NCBI RefSeq assembly: GCF_003002815.1
Contig: NZ_PVTF01000003.1
Location: forward strand, 186,001-250,000
Direction of reading: 5' to 3'
Origin: Umezawaea tangerina
GTDB taxonomy: Bacteria; Actinomycetota; Actinomycetes; Mycobacteriales; Pseudonocardiaceae
Length of the DNA: 64,000 nucleotides
In this document: positions 29,919 through 37,541 of the stretch, one piece after another
Layout: every line of letters starts with the position of its first letter
How positions within the stretch are numbered: position 1 is the stretch's first letter
Notes under the pieces: model-generated
What the model saw: the letters and a program-made list of their open reading frames with translations, nothing else
Told to the model about the DNA's origin: nothing
Database searches by the model: none
Translations under genes and position numbers: made by a program

Positions 29919-30368
29919 CTACGGAGCGGGCGGCCGGTCCAGGAGCCGGGACAGCACGACGGTCGACACGGTCCGGTCGATGATCTCCACGGCCCGCAGC
30001 CGCTCCAGCGCGGTCTCCAGGTGGTGGATGCTCGCCGCCCGCAGGTGCACGATCGCGTCGGCGGCCCCGGACACCGTGTACGCGGCCATCACCTCCGCCA
30101 TCGGCTCCAGCCGGTTCTGGATGTCGCTGGGCGACACGTTGCCGCGGCAGTGCACCTCGACGAACGCCTCCGTGCCCCAGCCGAGCTGCTCCGGGTCCAC
30201 CACCGCCGTGAAACCGCGCAGCACCCCGGTGTCCAGCAGCTTGTCCACCCGCCGCTTCACCGCGGGCGCGGACAGCCCCACCACGTTCCCGATCTCCGCG
30301 TAGCTCGATCGGGCGTTGGCCATGAGGCACGAAATGATTCGATGGTCGATGGAGTCCACACGCAACAT
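29919..30368 (-). CDS. Lrp/AsnC family transcriptional regulator
   Basis: 149 residues. The N-terminal helix-turn-helix ([59 protein letters not shown]) is followed by the RAM ligand-binding beta-alpha-beta domain ([78 protein letters not shown]). It is divergent from ddaH across 66 bp. The same pair occurs in mycobacteria, where an AsnC-type regulator is adjacent to DDAH and ornithine aminotransferase genes. An amino-acid effector (arginine, ornithine) is inferred. Confidence 0.9.
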   Translation of the reverse strand: MLRVDSIDHRIISCLMANARSSYAEIGNVVGLSAPAVKRRVDKLLDTGVLRGFTAVVDPEQLGWGTEAFVEVHCRGNVSPSDIQNRLEPMAEVMAAYTVSGAADAIVHLRAASIHHLETALERLRAVEIIDRTVSTVVLSRLLDRPPAP

Positions 30369-30381
30369 AGTGCCCTAAAAG

Positions 30382-30398
30382 ACGCAATATTGTGGCGT
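30382..30398. promoter_or_regulatory. Candidate AsnC operator between asnC and ddaH
   Basis: ACGCAATATTGTGGCGT is an AT-cored near-palindrome in the 66-bp divergent promoter region, where autoregulating Lrp/AsnC proteins usually bind. Confidence 0.4.
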
Positions 30399-30434
30399 TG
30401 TTCGAGGGTCAGCCGGCCATCTACATTTCGATCC

Positions 30435-31325
30435 ATGACCTCGGTATCCATTCTGGGCCCCGGTGACGAGCCGTTCGTGCTCGACCTCGGCGCACCCGCC
30501 GCGCCCGTGCGCGTGCCGACCACCCGCAGGTACCTCATGTGCCCGCCGGAGCACTTCACGGTCGAGTACGCGATCAACCCCTGGATGGACCCGACCCAGC
30601 CGATCAGCACCGAGCTGGCCATGGCCCAGTGGACCGCGTTGAAGGACGCCTACGAACGCCTCGGCCACAAGGTCGAGGTCATCGAGCCCCAGCCCGGCCT
30701 GCCCGACATGGTCTTCGCCGCCAACTCCGGCACCGTCATCGACGGCCGCGTGCTGGGCTCCAGGTTCCGCGCCGAACAGCGCGCCGCCGAGGCCGACCAC
30801 TTCCGCCGCTGGTTCCAGACCAACGGCTACCACGGCGTCGTCATGCCGGAGCGCACCAACGAGGCCGAGGGCGACTTCGCCTGGACCGGCACCCTCCTGC
30901 TGGCGGGCACCGGCTTCCGCACCGACCCGGCCGCCCACGCCGAAGCCCAGGAGGTCCTCGGCGTCCCCGTCGTCTCCCTCCAGCTCGTCGACCCCCGCTA
31001 CTACCACCTCGACGTGGCCCTGGTCGTCCTCGACGACCAGTCGCCGAACCCCCTCGTCGCCTACTACCCCGACGCCTTCTCCGCGGGCTCCCAACAGGTC
31101 CTCCGCCGCCTCTTCCCGGACGCCGTCATCGCCACCGGAACCGACGCCGCCTGCCTCGGCCTCAACGCCGTCTCCGACGGCCGCCACGTCCTCCTCCCCG
31201 TCGAGGCCACCGACCTCGCGGCCCAGCTCACCGCGCGTGGTTTCGAGCCGGTTTTCGTGGACATCTCGGAGCTGCGGAAGTCGGGCGGCGGACCGAAGTG
31301 CTGCACGATGGAACTGCGGGGTTGA
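30435..31325 (+). CDS. ddaH: Dimethylarginine dimethylaminohydrolase-type amidinotransferase
   Basis: 296 residues of the pentein (guanidino-group modifying) superfamily. Active-site elements in order: DMVFAANSGTVIDGRVLGSRF, TNEAEGDFAWTGTLLLAGTGFRTDPAAH, the catalytic His in VDPRYYHLDVALVVLDD and the catalytic Cys near the C-terminus in GGGPKCCTMELRG. DDAH releases citrulline and dimethylamine from methylated arginine; related family members act on arginine itself, so the exact substrate is uncertain. ATG 30435 is used because longer frames would run into the divergent regulator. The ornithine aminotransferase gene (rocD) that often follows is absent here. Confidence 0.8.
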   Translation: MTSVSILGPGDEPFVLDLGAPAAPVRVPTTRRYLMCPPEHFTVEYAINPWMDPTQPISTELAMAQWTALKDAYERLGHKVEVIEPQPGLPDMVFAANSGTVIDGRVLGSRFRAEQRAAEADHFRRWFQTNGYHGVVMPERTNEAEGDFAWTGTLLLAGTGFRTDPAAHAEAQEVLGVPVVSLQLVDPRYYHLDVALVVLDDQSPNPLVAYYPDAFSAGSQQVLRRLFPDAVIATGTDAACLGLNAVSDGRHVLLPVEATDLAAQLTARGFEPVFVDISELRKSGGGPKCCTMELRG

Positions 31326-31628
31326 GAACTCGGTTAAACAGCCACCGAGAGCCATCCGTGCGTGATGACGGATATGCGCACTTCGTTCTTCTGAAGCTCA
31401 GAGCAATACTCCGATAACCCACCGTGTTCCCGACCCGAGAAATGCGGATTGGGTCCCCATCGCCCCACTCCACACCGAAGGCCCTGGTAAGAGTCGTTTA
31501 CGACTCCCCAGGGCCTTCGTTTGTTTCCGGTGTGGATTGGAATGCTTCACTCGATCAGGTGATGCTTGTCCTGGATGAGCGGCGCCTAAGGGTAAGAAGT
31601 AACCCCGACGGTCGCTCTTTCGATAAGA
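31326..31628. other. Intergenic region with terminator (303 bp)
   Basis: Relatively A+T-rich. It holds one clear hairpin (31477-31526) and no convincing gene. A short open frame over 31424-31696 has no ribosome site or recognisable motif and overlaps the next gene out of frame. Confidence 0.6.
31477..31526 (+). terminator. Intrinsic terminator with T-tract
   Basis: GAAGGCCCTGG...CCAGGGCCTTC outer stem with an inner GAGTCG/CGACTC stem around a TTTA loop, followed by GTTTGTTT. It lies about 150 bases after ddaH. Confidence 0.8.
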
Positions 31629-32390
31629 GTGAAGTACCCGATTGGGTGTTCAGTTCGGCAGGTACCTCTCTGCAGTTCCGAATCAACACGGAGTGACCCC
31701 CTGAGACCCGAAGATCGAGCCGCGTTCGACGTCGTCGCGTCCGCACTGGTGCGGTGCGACGCCGGTCGTGTCACCGGCGCGTTGTGCGTCACCGGCAACG
31801 CGGGCGGGGTTTTCCACTTGTGCGACGGCGTGGTGGTCGCGGTGGAAAGTCCTGGCTCGCCGGTGGCCGTCGTGCAGGACGGTGCGTTCGCCGTCGCGGT
31901 GGGCGAGGTCGAACGGTGTTTTGTCGACGAGTCGGTCGACCGGGCTCCGCGGACCGCGGACGAGGGGGTCGCGTCGGACCTGCTGCTGTCGGAAACGGCA
32001 CGTCGACTGGACGTGCTGGCCTCGCTCCCGTTCCCCTTGGCGCCCTACCGGGACCGGGTGGTGGCCGCCCCCGGAACGGAGGCGGCCGCGTTGACCGCGC
32101 GACAGCGGGAGATCGTCGCGCACGCCACCGGGAGGCGCACCGCGCGGGACCTGGCGTTCGTGGTCGGGCGGAGCCTCTACTCGGTCACCGTCGAGATCTC
32201 CCGGATGCTCGGCGGTGGACTGCTGGAGATCGCCACACCCGCAACGTCGTTCGGCTTCTCGCACTGGGGGCTGACTTCCCTGCGCCCTCGAAAAGCGGCG
32301 ACGCAGGCTTCCGGTCGTTTTCTCGACCAGTCGACTTCGTTGCCCATTCGCCGCCGGGGTGAGCCAGGCCGGCATTCCGGAATCGTCTGA
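31629..32390 (+). CDS. DUF4388/PATAN-like plus winged-helix protein of a roadblock cassette
   Basis: Up to 253 residues; the GTG at 31629 is the only early start and is uncertain. Residues about 30-90 (VVASALVRCDAGRVTGALCVTGNAGGVFHLCDGVVVAVESPGSPVAVV) resemble the G-x-F-x-x-G-x-V pattern of PATAN/DUF4388 signalling modules. Residues about 150-205 (LTARQREIVAHATGRRTARDLAFVVGRSLYSVTVEISRMLGGGLLEI) look like a helix-turn-helix plus wing. It directly precedes two roadblock/LC7 genes, so it is probably the regulatory partner of a small-GTPase-type switch, but no GTPase gene is adjacent. Base composition is slightly lower in GC near its start. Confidence 0.6.
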   Translation: MKYPIGCSVRQVPLCSSESTRSDPLRPEDRAAFDVVASALVRCDAGRVTGALCVTGNAGGVFHLCDGVVVAVESPGSPVAVVQDGAFAVAVGEVERCFVDESVDRAPRTADEGVASDLLLSETARRLDVLASLPFPLAPYRDRVVAAPGTEAAALTARQREIVAHATGRRTARDLAFVVGRSLYSVTVEISRMLGGGLLEIATPATSFGFSHWGLTSLRPRKAATQASGRFLDQSTSLPIRRRGEPGRHSGIV

Positions 32391-32406
32391 GGCCTTCGGA
32401 GGTGGA

Positions 32407-32823
32407 ATGTTAGTCTTGAGCGGTTCGGCATTTCCAATTCAGGAGTGGAGCGAATTGGACTACGACGCCCTTGGTGCCGAGATCAAGAAGCTCCGGGAGA
32501 ACGTCACCGGCGTGACCGACACGGTGTTGGCCGCATCGGACGGGATTCCCATACTCGCCGACGTGGCGAAGGACGTCGATCCCGCGCACATCTCCGCGTT
32601 GGCCGCCTCCGACCTCGCCATCGCACGCCAGGCGGCCGAGGTCATCGGCCTCGGCGTGCTCAACCAGACCGTGGTTTTCGGCAGCGAGGGCTACATGGCC
32701 GTTTACGCGATCGGCAGGTTGTCGCTGCTGGTCGTGCTCGGGGACAAAGGGCTGAACCTCGGTCGTCTGCTGCACGAGTCCCAGCCCGTGATCGAACGAG
32801 TCGGCGCGATCCTGGCCCCCTAG
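32407..32823 (+). CDS. Roadblock/LC7-type protein 1
   Basis: 138 residues from the ATG preceded by a strong GGAGGTGGA site. The sequence GVTDTVLAASDGIPILADVAKDVDPAHISALAASDLAIARQAAEVIGLGVLNQTVVFGSEGYMAVYAIGRLSLLVVLGDKGLNLGRLLHESQPVIERVGAIL has the alternating helix/strand pattern and the DG-x-P-x-x-A core of roadblock (MglB-like) proteins. These dimerise and act as GTPase-activating or scaffold partners. Second gene of a three-gene cassette. Confidence 0.75.
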   Translation: MLVLSGSAFPIQEWSELDYDALGAEIKKLRENVTGVTDTVLAASDGIPILADVAKDVDPAHISALAASDLAIARQAAEVIGLGVLNQTVVFGSEGYMAVYAIGRLSLLVVLGDKGLNLGRLLHESQPVIERVGAILAP

Positions 32824-32955
32824 CCCATGCCCACGCTCGGCTCGTTGTTCTCGTCGACCTTTTCCTCCGCATGGAGACGTGTCCGCATGCGACCGGGCCC
32901 CAGGAGCGCGGCCGCGTCGTCCCAACCGCCAGCTGACCCAGAGAAGTGGAGTTCG

Positions 32956-33327
32956 ATGAACATCGATATCGCGTTGAAAGAGGCCATGGCCATCGCGGGC
33001 GCCGTCGGCGTCGCGCTGGTCGACTACGACAGCGGAATGTCGCTCGGCACCAGCGGCGGGGGCGAGTGGCTGAACCTCGAGATCGCGGCGGCCGGGAACA
33101 CCGAGGTCGTCCGGTCGAAGCTGCGGGTGATGTCGGCGCTCGGGCTCAACGACAGCATCGAGGACATCCTCATCACGCTGCACCGCCAGTACCACCTGAT
33201 CCGGCTGATGGGGGGTGTGAAGGCGCGGGGGTCGCTCTTCCTCTACCTGGTGCTGGAGAGGGACTCCGCGAACCTCGCGATGGCGCGCCACCAGCTCAGG
33301 CGAATCGAGTCCGAGCTGCAGGTCTGA
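32956..33327 (+). CDS. Roadblock/LC7-like protein 2
   Basis: 123 residues from the ATG preceded by AGTGGAG. An in-frame ATG at 32827 would add 43 Ser/Arg/Pro-rich residues. The sequence IDIALKEAMAIAGAVGVALVDYDSGMSLGTSGGGEWLNLEIAAAGNTEVVRSKLRVMSALGLNDSIEDILITLHRQYHLIRLMGGVKARGSLFLYLVLERDSANLAMARHQLRRIESEL matches the roadblock fold (GVALVDYDSGMSLGT). Probably partners protein 1 as a heterodimer. A terminator follows at 33355. Confidence 0.7.
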   Translation: MNIDIALKEAMAIAGAVGVALVDYDSGMSLGTSGGGEWLNLEIAAAGNTEVVRSKLRVMSALGLNDSIEDILITLHRQYHLIRLMGGVKARGSLFLYLVLERDSANLAMARHQLRRIESELQV

Positions 33328-33354
33328 GCCGGCTTTCACGGAATGCTCACGAAA

Positions 33355-33394
33355 GGGAAAGGCCCCCGGCGGATCGTCGTCGGGGGCCTTTCCC
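33355..33394 (+). terminator. Terminator of the roadblock cassette
   Basis: GGGAAAGGCCCCCG and CGGGGGCCTTTCCC form a 14-bp stem with a GC-rich loop. Confidence 0.8.
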
Positions 33395-33534
33395 CCGTCT
33401 CATCAGGTCGGTCGACTCCGATGTTGTGGGTGATTCGAGTACTGGTCGGAACAGGGTAAAACTCCAGGTCAGAGCATGTCTGCCAGGATTGGAACGGTGA
33501 GCGCTGACGATCGGAAGAACTGAAGGTTGTCGCG

Positions 33535-33550
33535 TGTGACCTGATTCACA
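33535..33550 (+). promoter_or_regulatory. Crp/Rex-like palindrome upstream of the lipoprotein gene
   Basis: TGTGACCTGATTCACA is a perfect Crp-type TGTGA-n6-TCACA site and matches 12 of 13 fixed positions of the Rex operator TGTGAACnnnTTCACA. It lies 84 bases before the start codon. Confidence 0.45.
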
Positions 33551-33633
33551 AACACGCATCCTTTCGCGTTGTCGAACATCCTTACCTGTGCAAGATGCGA
33601 ACACGGCAGGACAATTCGAAGGAGTCGGGGAAA

Positions 33634-34293
33634 ATGCGCAACAACAACAGTCGAGTCGTCCGCACCGCCGCCGCGGTCGCCGTCCTGGCCGCGTTCGGCG
33701 CGCTCACCGCCTGCTCCACCGGTCAGGCCGGGACGCCCGGTGCCGCCGGTGACGTGAAGCCGTCCACCTCCAGCGCGAAGCAGGCGCAGACCCCCGCCGG
33801 GGGCACCAGGGTGACCGGGGGTGCCGACGCGCTGAAGGCGAACGGCAGCAAGCCGTCCGGGGAGCAGTTCTGCGCCACCGCGCAGGTGGGGCTCGGGGTC
33901 GACTTCCCGGCGCAGGGCGCGGAGGGGCAGCTGACCGTGCCGATCCTGCTGGCCAACGACTCGTCGGTCCGCTGCACGATCCAGGGCTTCCCCGGTGTCC
34001 AGTTCCAGAAGGACAACGGCGAGTCGTGGGACCTCGTCCGCAGCGACGACCCGATCAAGCCGGTCAGCCTCGCGCCCGGTGAGTCGACGAGCGCCACGCT
34101 GGTCTTCCTGAGCGCGACCACGCCGGAGGGCACCTCGCACTGGTCGCCCGACTCGATCCTCGTCACGCCGCCGAACACGACCGACACCCAGCGCCTGGCG
34201 TGGGACTTCGGCGCGATCGTGCGCCAGGACGCCGCCACCCACCCCGGCACCTACGTCCGTTCGGTCGCGGCCGTCGACTACGGCAACAAGTGA
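33634..34293 (+). CDS. DUF4232-type secreted lipoprotein
   Basis: 219 residues with an N-terminal lipoprotein signal: basic MRNNNSRVVR, hydrophobic TAAAVAVLAAFGALT, and the lipobox LTAC. The start is fixed by AAGGAG 10 bases upstream. After a Ser/Thr/Gly linker, residues about 75-219 (FCATAQVGLGVDFPAQ...LTVPILLANDSSVRCTIQGFPGVQFQKDNGESWDLVR...VSLAPGESTSATLVFLS) have the pattern of the actinobacterial DUF4232 beta-sandwich with two cysteines likely disulfide-bonded. Anchored on the outer face of the membrane; function unknown. Confidence 0.8.
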   Translation: MRNNNSRVVRTAAAVAVLAAFGALTACSTGQAGTPGAAGDVKPSTSSAKQAQTPAGGTRVTGGADALKANGSKPSGEQFCATAQVGLGVDFPAQGAEGQLTVPILLANDSSVRCTIQGFPGVQFQKDNGESWDLVRSDDPIKPVSLAPGESTSATLVFLSATTPEGTSHWSPDSILVTPPNTTDTQRLAWDFGAIVRQDAATHPGTYVRSVAAVDYGNK

Positions 34294-34334
34294 CCCCAGG
34301 CCCGTGGGGCGACCTGGGTCTTAACGTGCTCGGC

Positions 34335-34388
34335 GAACGGTGCCGGTGAAGGTGGCTCGACCACCTCCACCGGCACCGTTCGTTTTGT
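34335..34388 (+). terminator. Terminator after the lipoprotein gene
   Basis: GAACGGTGCCGGTG and CACCGGCACCGTTC form a 14-bp stem with an additional inner GGTGG/CCACC hairpin, followed by GTTTTG. Confidence 0.85.
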
Positions 34389-34435
34389 CCGGACAGCCCT
34401 GACCGGGGTAGCGGCGCGGAACCCTCTGGACTCGG

Positions 34436-34462
34436 ATAATGGATAGTGCTAAGTTCCATTAT
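34436..34462. promoter_or_regulatory. Operator-like inverted repeat ATAATGGA-n11-TCCATTAT
   Basis: Perfect 8-bp arms overlap a GATAAT -10-like hexamer (34435-34440) and an in-frame ATG (34461). A bound repressor would occlude the promoter of the membrane protein gene. Confidence 0.45.
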
Positions 34463-34499
34463 GGCGAGTGAAGCTATCCATGATCAGAGGGGTACGGCC

Positions 34500-35471
34500 G
34501 TGAGAGCTCTGTCGGCGTTGATGGCGAAGGTGTCCGGGTGGAACCGGCCGATGCTGGTCGTGGCCGCGGCGATGGTGCCGGTCGCGCTGGTCGCGGTGGT
34601 CGGTCTGGTCGTGGACGACCGGGTGCTGGCGGGGTCGCCGATCTGGTTGAAGCCGTTCAAGTTCGCGGTCTCCATCGCGGTCTACGGCGTCACCTGGGCG
34701 TGGCTGATCTCGTTGCTGCACGTCGGCAAGCGGCTGGCCCAGCGGATCTCGGTCGGCATGGCGGCGGTGTTCGTCGTGGAGCAGGCCCTGATCGTCATGC
34801 AGGTGGTGCGCGGCCGCGGCAGCCACTTCAACGTGATGACGCCGTTCGACTCGACGGTGTTCAGCGTCATGGGGGTCTCGATCGGCCTGCTGTGGACCGG
34901 CTCGCTGGTGCTGACGGTGCTGGTGCTGCGGACGCCGTTCGCGGACCCGGCGACGCGGTGGGCGCTGCGGATCGGCTCGGTGGTGTCGCTGGCGGGCGTG
35001 GGGATGGGGGCGTTGATGACGTCGCCGACGTCGGCGCAGCTGGACTCGATGAAGGACGGCACGTTCAAGGGGATCGTCGGGGCGCACACGGTGGGCTTCG
35101 AGGACTCGGGGCCGACGATGGCCGTGACGGGGTGGAGCACGGTGGGCGGCGACCTGCGCATCCCGCACTTCGTGGGCATGCACGCGCTGCAGGTGCTGCC
35201 GCTGCTGGTGCTGGTCCTCGCCTTCCTGGCCACCCGCGTGCCCGCGCTGGCCTCCATCGTGGTCCGCACGCGCCTGGTGGTCGTGGCGGGCGTCGGGTAC
35301 GCCCTGCTGGTCGCGCTGGTGCTCTGGCAGGCCGAACGCGGTCAGCCGCTGACCGGGCCGGACGCCCTCACGCTGGGTGCGCTCGCGGCCGTGGTCGCGG
35401 TGGTCGTGGTCGGGGCCGTCGTCTCGGTGGTCCGACCGGTGGCCGCGGCGCAGGAGGTCGCCGTCGGCTGA
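34500..35471 (+). CDS. Multi-pass membrane protein of unknown function
   Basis: About 323 residues from GTG 34500, preceded by AGAGGGG at 7 bases; alternative starts at 34446 and 34461 fall inside an inverted repeat. About eight hydrophobic helices (for example MLVVAAAMVPVALVAVVGLVV, FAVSIAVYGVTWAWLISLL, VFSVMGVSIGLLWTGSLVLTVLVL, VVVAGVGYALLVALVLW). The polar loop between helices 5 and 6 carries PTMAVTGWSTVGGDLRIPHFVGMHALQVLP, where the H-F-x-G-M-H histidines might bind metal or heme. I do not recognise the family. No neighbour clarifies the role. Confidence 0.6.
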   Translation: MRALSALMAKVSGWNRPMLVVAAAMVPVALVAVVGLVVDDRVLAGSPIWLKPFKFAVSIAVYGVTWAWLISLLHVGKRLAQRISVGMAAVFVVEQALIVMQVVRGRGSHFNVMTPFDSTVFSVMGVSIGLLWTGSLVLTVLVLRTPFADPATRWALRIGSVVSLAGVGMGALMTSPTSAQLDSMKDGTFKGIVGAHTVGFEDSGPTMAVTGWSTVGGDLRIPHFVGMHALQVLPLLVLVLAFLATRVPALASIVVRTRLVVVAGVGYALLVALVLWQAERGQPLTGPDALTLGALAAVVAVVVVGAVVSVVRPVAAAQEVAVG

Positions 35472-35686
35472 CGGCCCTGCCGCGCTGCGGGCGGCCGTCC
35501 GGAGGGGGACGCTGTGGGCGCGGAACCCCGGCACCTGCGGCGGCGTGGAAACCTACACCGATCCGACACCCCATCTGCTCTCGTCATCTGTCTGGGTTCA
35601 CCCAGAGGGCTGATCGGTCTAGCGTCGAGCACCCCCTCGATGCTCCGATCGACGGCACCTGTTGTCGACCAGGTAGGGAGCGTGCC

Positions 35687-35845
35687 GTGAACGACCTCGA
35701 CGCCCAAGGTCAGTCGCCAGTGCAGGAACCCGCCGAAGAGCAGGTGAAGCCCCAGGTGTCGCCTGCACAGCGGCCGAAGAGCGGCCTGGACTGGCTGGTC
35801 AAGCAAGCGGAGCGCAAGCGTCCGAGCCAGGCACAACCCGAGTAG
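35687..35845 (+). CDS. Small hydrophilic protein (52 aa)
   Basis: GTG start after AGGGAG at about 8 bases. The sequence MNDLDAQGQSPVQEPAEE...RPKSGLDWLVKQAERKRPSQAQPE is highly charged with no cysteine and no membrane segment. A strong terminator 7 bases after the stop supports a genuine small transcription unit. Function unknown. Confidence 0.5.
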   Translation: MNDLDAQGQSPVQEPAEEQVKPQVSPAQRPKSGLDWLVKQAERKRPSQAQPE

Positions 35846-35851
35846 GGATCA

Positions 35852-35893
35852 CCGCGCAAGGGCCGCCCGTCACGACGGGCGGCCCTTGCGGCG
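35852..35893 (+). terminator. Terminator after the 52-aa gene
   Basis: CGCAAGGGCCGCCCGT and ACGGGCGGCCCTTGCG form a 16-bp perfect stem around a CACG loop. Confidence 0.9.
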
Positions 35894-35915
35894 TTCCGGG
35901 CCCTATTGTGGGCGC

Positions 35916-36257
35916 GTGTCCCCAGGCGTTCGGACCGCCCGGCCGGTGGAGCTGGGCATCGCGACCGCGGTGCTGATGGCCCTCGGCCTCGCCGCGGCGG
36001 TCGCCGGGCTGCTGGTCCCGGACACCGGCCCGCTCGCCGCGACCGCGGCCGTCGGCGGCCTGATGATCGCGGCACTGGCCGCCGCCGCGTGGTTCGGCAG
36101 CGCACCGGTGCACCGCACGCTCATCGGCACCGTCGTCGTGGTCGCCGTCGCCCTGCTGGCCCTGCACGCGCCATGGTCGGCCCTCGTGCTCGCCGCGGCG
36201 GGCCTGCTGCCCGCCCTGCCCCGCGTGCGCGCCTGGTACCGGCAGCCCACGCCCTAG
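35916..36257 (+). CDS. Small four-helix membrane protein
   Basis: 113 residues. The GTG at 35916 lies about 12 bases after TATTGT and has no ribosome site, suggesting a leaderless transcript. Four hydrophobic segments (IATAVLMALGLAAAVAGLLV, LAATAAVGGLMIAALAAAAWF, LIGTVVVVAVALLAL, SALVLAAAGLLPALP) fill almost the entire protein. Family unknown. It converges with the LysR gene, overlapping by 4 bp. Confidence 0.5.
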   Translation: MSPGVRTARPVELGIATAVLMALGLAAAVAGLLVPDTGPLAATAAVGGLMIAALAAAAWFGSAPVHRTLIGTVVVVAVALLALHAPWSALVLAAAGLLPALPRVRAWYRQPTP

Positions 36258-37288
36258 CCGGCCTCGGCCTCGAACGCCGACCACAGCAGGTTCAACGGGT
36301 GGTCCGCGGGGAACCTGGCCCGCTCCTCCTTGCGCGCGAACACGCCCACCAGCCGCTCCAGCACCGGCTGCCGGTCGTTCTTCAGCTCCACCACCCGCAG
36401 CCCGGTGCCCTCGCGCAGCTCCTGGTTGGCCGCCACCACGCCCAGGCCGGACGTGACGATCATGCAGCCCTGCACGAGCCCGGAGCGCAGCAGCGACATG
36501 CCGTACTGGATCTCGTCGATCTCCGCCGCGATGTCCAGCTCGTTGCGGTAGTCCGGTCCGAACCAGCCGCGCAGGAACTCCGCGATCAGTCCGTCGCCCG
36601 GCACGACCAGCGGCAGCCGCGGCAGCTCGCCGACCCCCGCGCTGGCCCCGAGCCGCTTCTCCGGCAGGTTCGTCAGCAGCGCGAGACCGCCGCGCCGCCA
36701 CTCGATGACGTCGAACTCGTCGAGGTGCCCGGTCTTCCCGGCGTGCGTCACGACGCTGCCGCACACCACGTCGACCTGCTTGCTCTCCAGCTTCGACCAG
36801 ATGTCCCTGGTCCGGATGTGCACGACCTTCAGCTCCACGTCGCGCTCCTTGAACTCGTCCGCGACGTGGTGCCAGGCCTTGGCCAGCGAGTCCAGCATGA
36901 ACCGGGTGGTGCCGACGGTGAGCGTCGTACCGAGCTTTCGGCGGCACTCGTGAATAGAGTCCAACCAATCGCCCAGCGTGATGCGCGCCAATTCGACCAA
37001 CGCCTCGCCGGTTTGCGTGATGAGCACATCTTTTCCGCGCCCCTGCTTGACGACGAGGGGTTCGCCGCACAGCGCGCGGAAGTTCCGGTTCAGGGTGTCG
37101 ATCTGCTTCTGCACGCTCGACTGCTCGCGGCCGAGCACCCGCGCGGCCCGGAGCGCGGAGCGGGTCTCGTGCACGGCGAGCAACGTCCTGAGCTGGTCCA
37201 TCGTGGTGTCCAGCAGGGCGTTCGGGGAGTGCAGGAGTCTGCTGAGCTGGTTCCCCGCCGGAAGGAGCAGCTGTGCCGAGCTGGACAT
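36254..37288 (-). CDS. LysR family transcriptional regulator
   Basis: 344 residues. The N-terminal winged helix is LDTTMDQLRTLLAVHETRSALRAARVLGREQSSVQKQIDTLNRNFRALCGEPLVVKQGRGKDVLITQTGEALVE (residues about 26-100). The linker helix is followed by a periplasmic-binding-like effector domain (TLTVGTTRFMLDSLAKAWHHVADEF...VDVVCGSVVTHAG...LPLVVPGDGLIAEFL...GMSLLRSGLVQGCMIVTSGLGVVA). It is divergent from nuoB2 with about 250 bp between them containing inverted repeats, so it is the prime candidate regulator of the orphan complex-I genes. Its effector is unknown. Confidence 0.85.
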   Translation of the reverse strand: MSSSAQLLLPAGNQLSRLLHSPNALLDTTMDQLRTLLAVHETRSALRAARVLGREQSSVQKQIDTLNRNFRALCGEPLVVKQGRGKDVLITQTGEALVELARITLGDWLDSIHECRRKLGTTLTVGTTRFMLDSLAKAWHHVADEFKERDVELKVVHIRTRDIWSKLESKQVDVVCGSVVTHAGKTGHLDEFDVIEWRRGGLALLTNLPEKRLGASAGVGELPRLPLVVPGDGLIAEFLRGWFGPDYRNELDIAAEIDEIQYGMSLLRSGLVQGCMIVTSGLGVVAANQELREGTGLRVVELKNDRQPVLERLVGVFARKEERARFPADHPLNLLWSAFEAEAG

Positions 37289-37432
37289 GGAGGCCTCTCA
37301 GGTCGTCGCGTCGGGCCGCGAGATGTTCTACCGATCAGTTGTACTGAACCTGACCACAGTTCGGCTACAAATAATCCTTAGATTCTGTCCCATTTCCCTG
37401 GACACGTATAGGCGTTCCGTAAGAGACTTCCG

Positions 37433-37463
37433 TTGCAACCAGCAGAGAGTTCGCGGGTTGCAA
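37433..37463. promoter_or_regulatory. Inverted repeat TTGCAACC-n15-GGTTGCAA between lysR and nuoB2
   Basis: Perfect 8-bp arms in an A+T-richer divergent region, plausible as the LysR recognition site. Spacing fits a tetramer half-site but is not diagnostic. Confidence 0.4.
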
Positions 37464-37486
37464 TCCTGTGGGGGGATAAGGGGGGT

Positions 37487-37522
37487 TGGGGGCTCGCCGG
37501 GCGCAAGCTTGGCGGGCCCCCA
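37487..37522 (+). promoter_or_regulatory. GC-rich hairpin and TATTAG -10 before nuoB2
   Basis: TGGGGGC-T-CGCC pairs with GGCG-G-GCCCCCA around a 12-base loop and ends just before TATTAG (37525-37530). The nuoB2 GTG follows 12 bases later without a ribosome site, suggesting a leaderless message whose promoter is flanked by this palindrome. Confidence 0.4.
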
Positions 37523-37541
37523 CGTATTAGCCTTCCCCACC

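Larger units (their letters stand above)
33328..33633. other. Intergenic region before the DUF4232 lipoprotein gene (306 bp)
   Basis: Contains the roadblock-cassette terminator, a TGTGA-n6-TCACA palindrome (33535-33550) and the lipoprotein ribosome site. No gene is seen. Confidence 0.6.

Noticed and set aside
31424-31696. 90-codon frame before the roadblock cassette
   Set aside because: Runs through a terminator hairpin, has no ribosome site and overlaps the next gene in another frame.
32827-32955. Upstream ATG for roadblock protein 2
   Set aside because: Adds 43 Ser/Arg/Pro residues without fold and lacks a ribosome site; ATG 32956 follows AGTGGAG.
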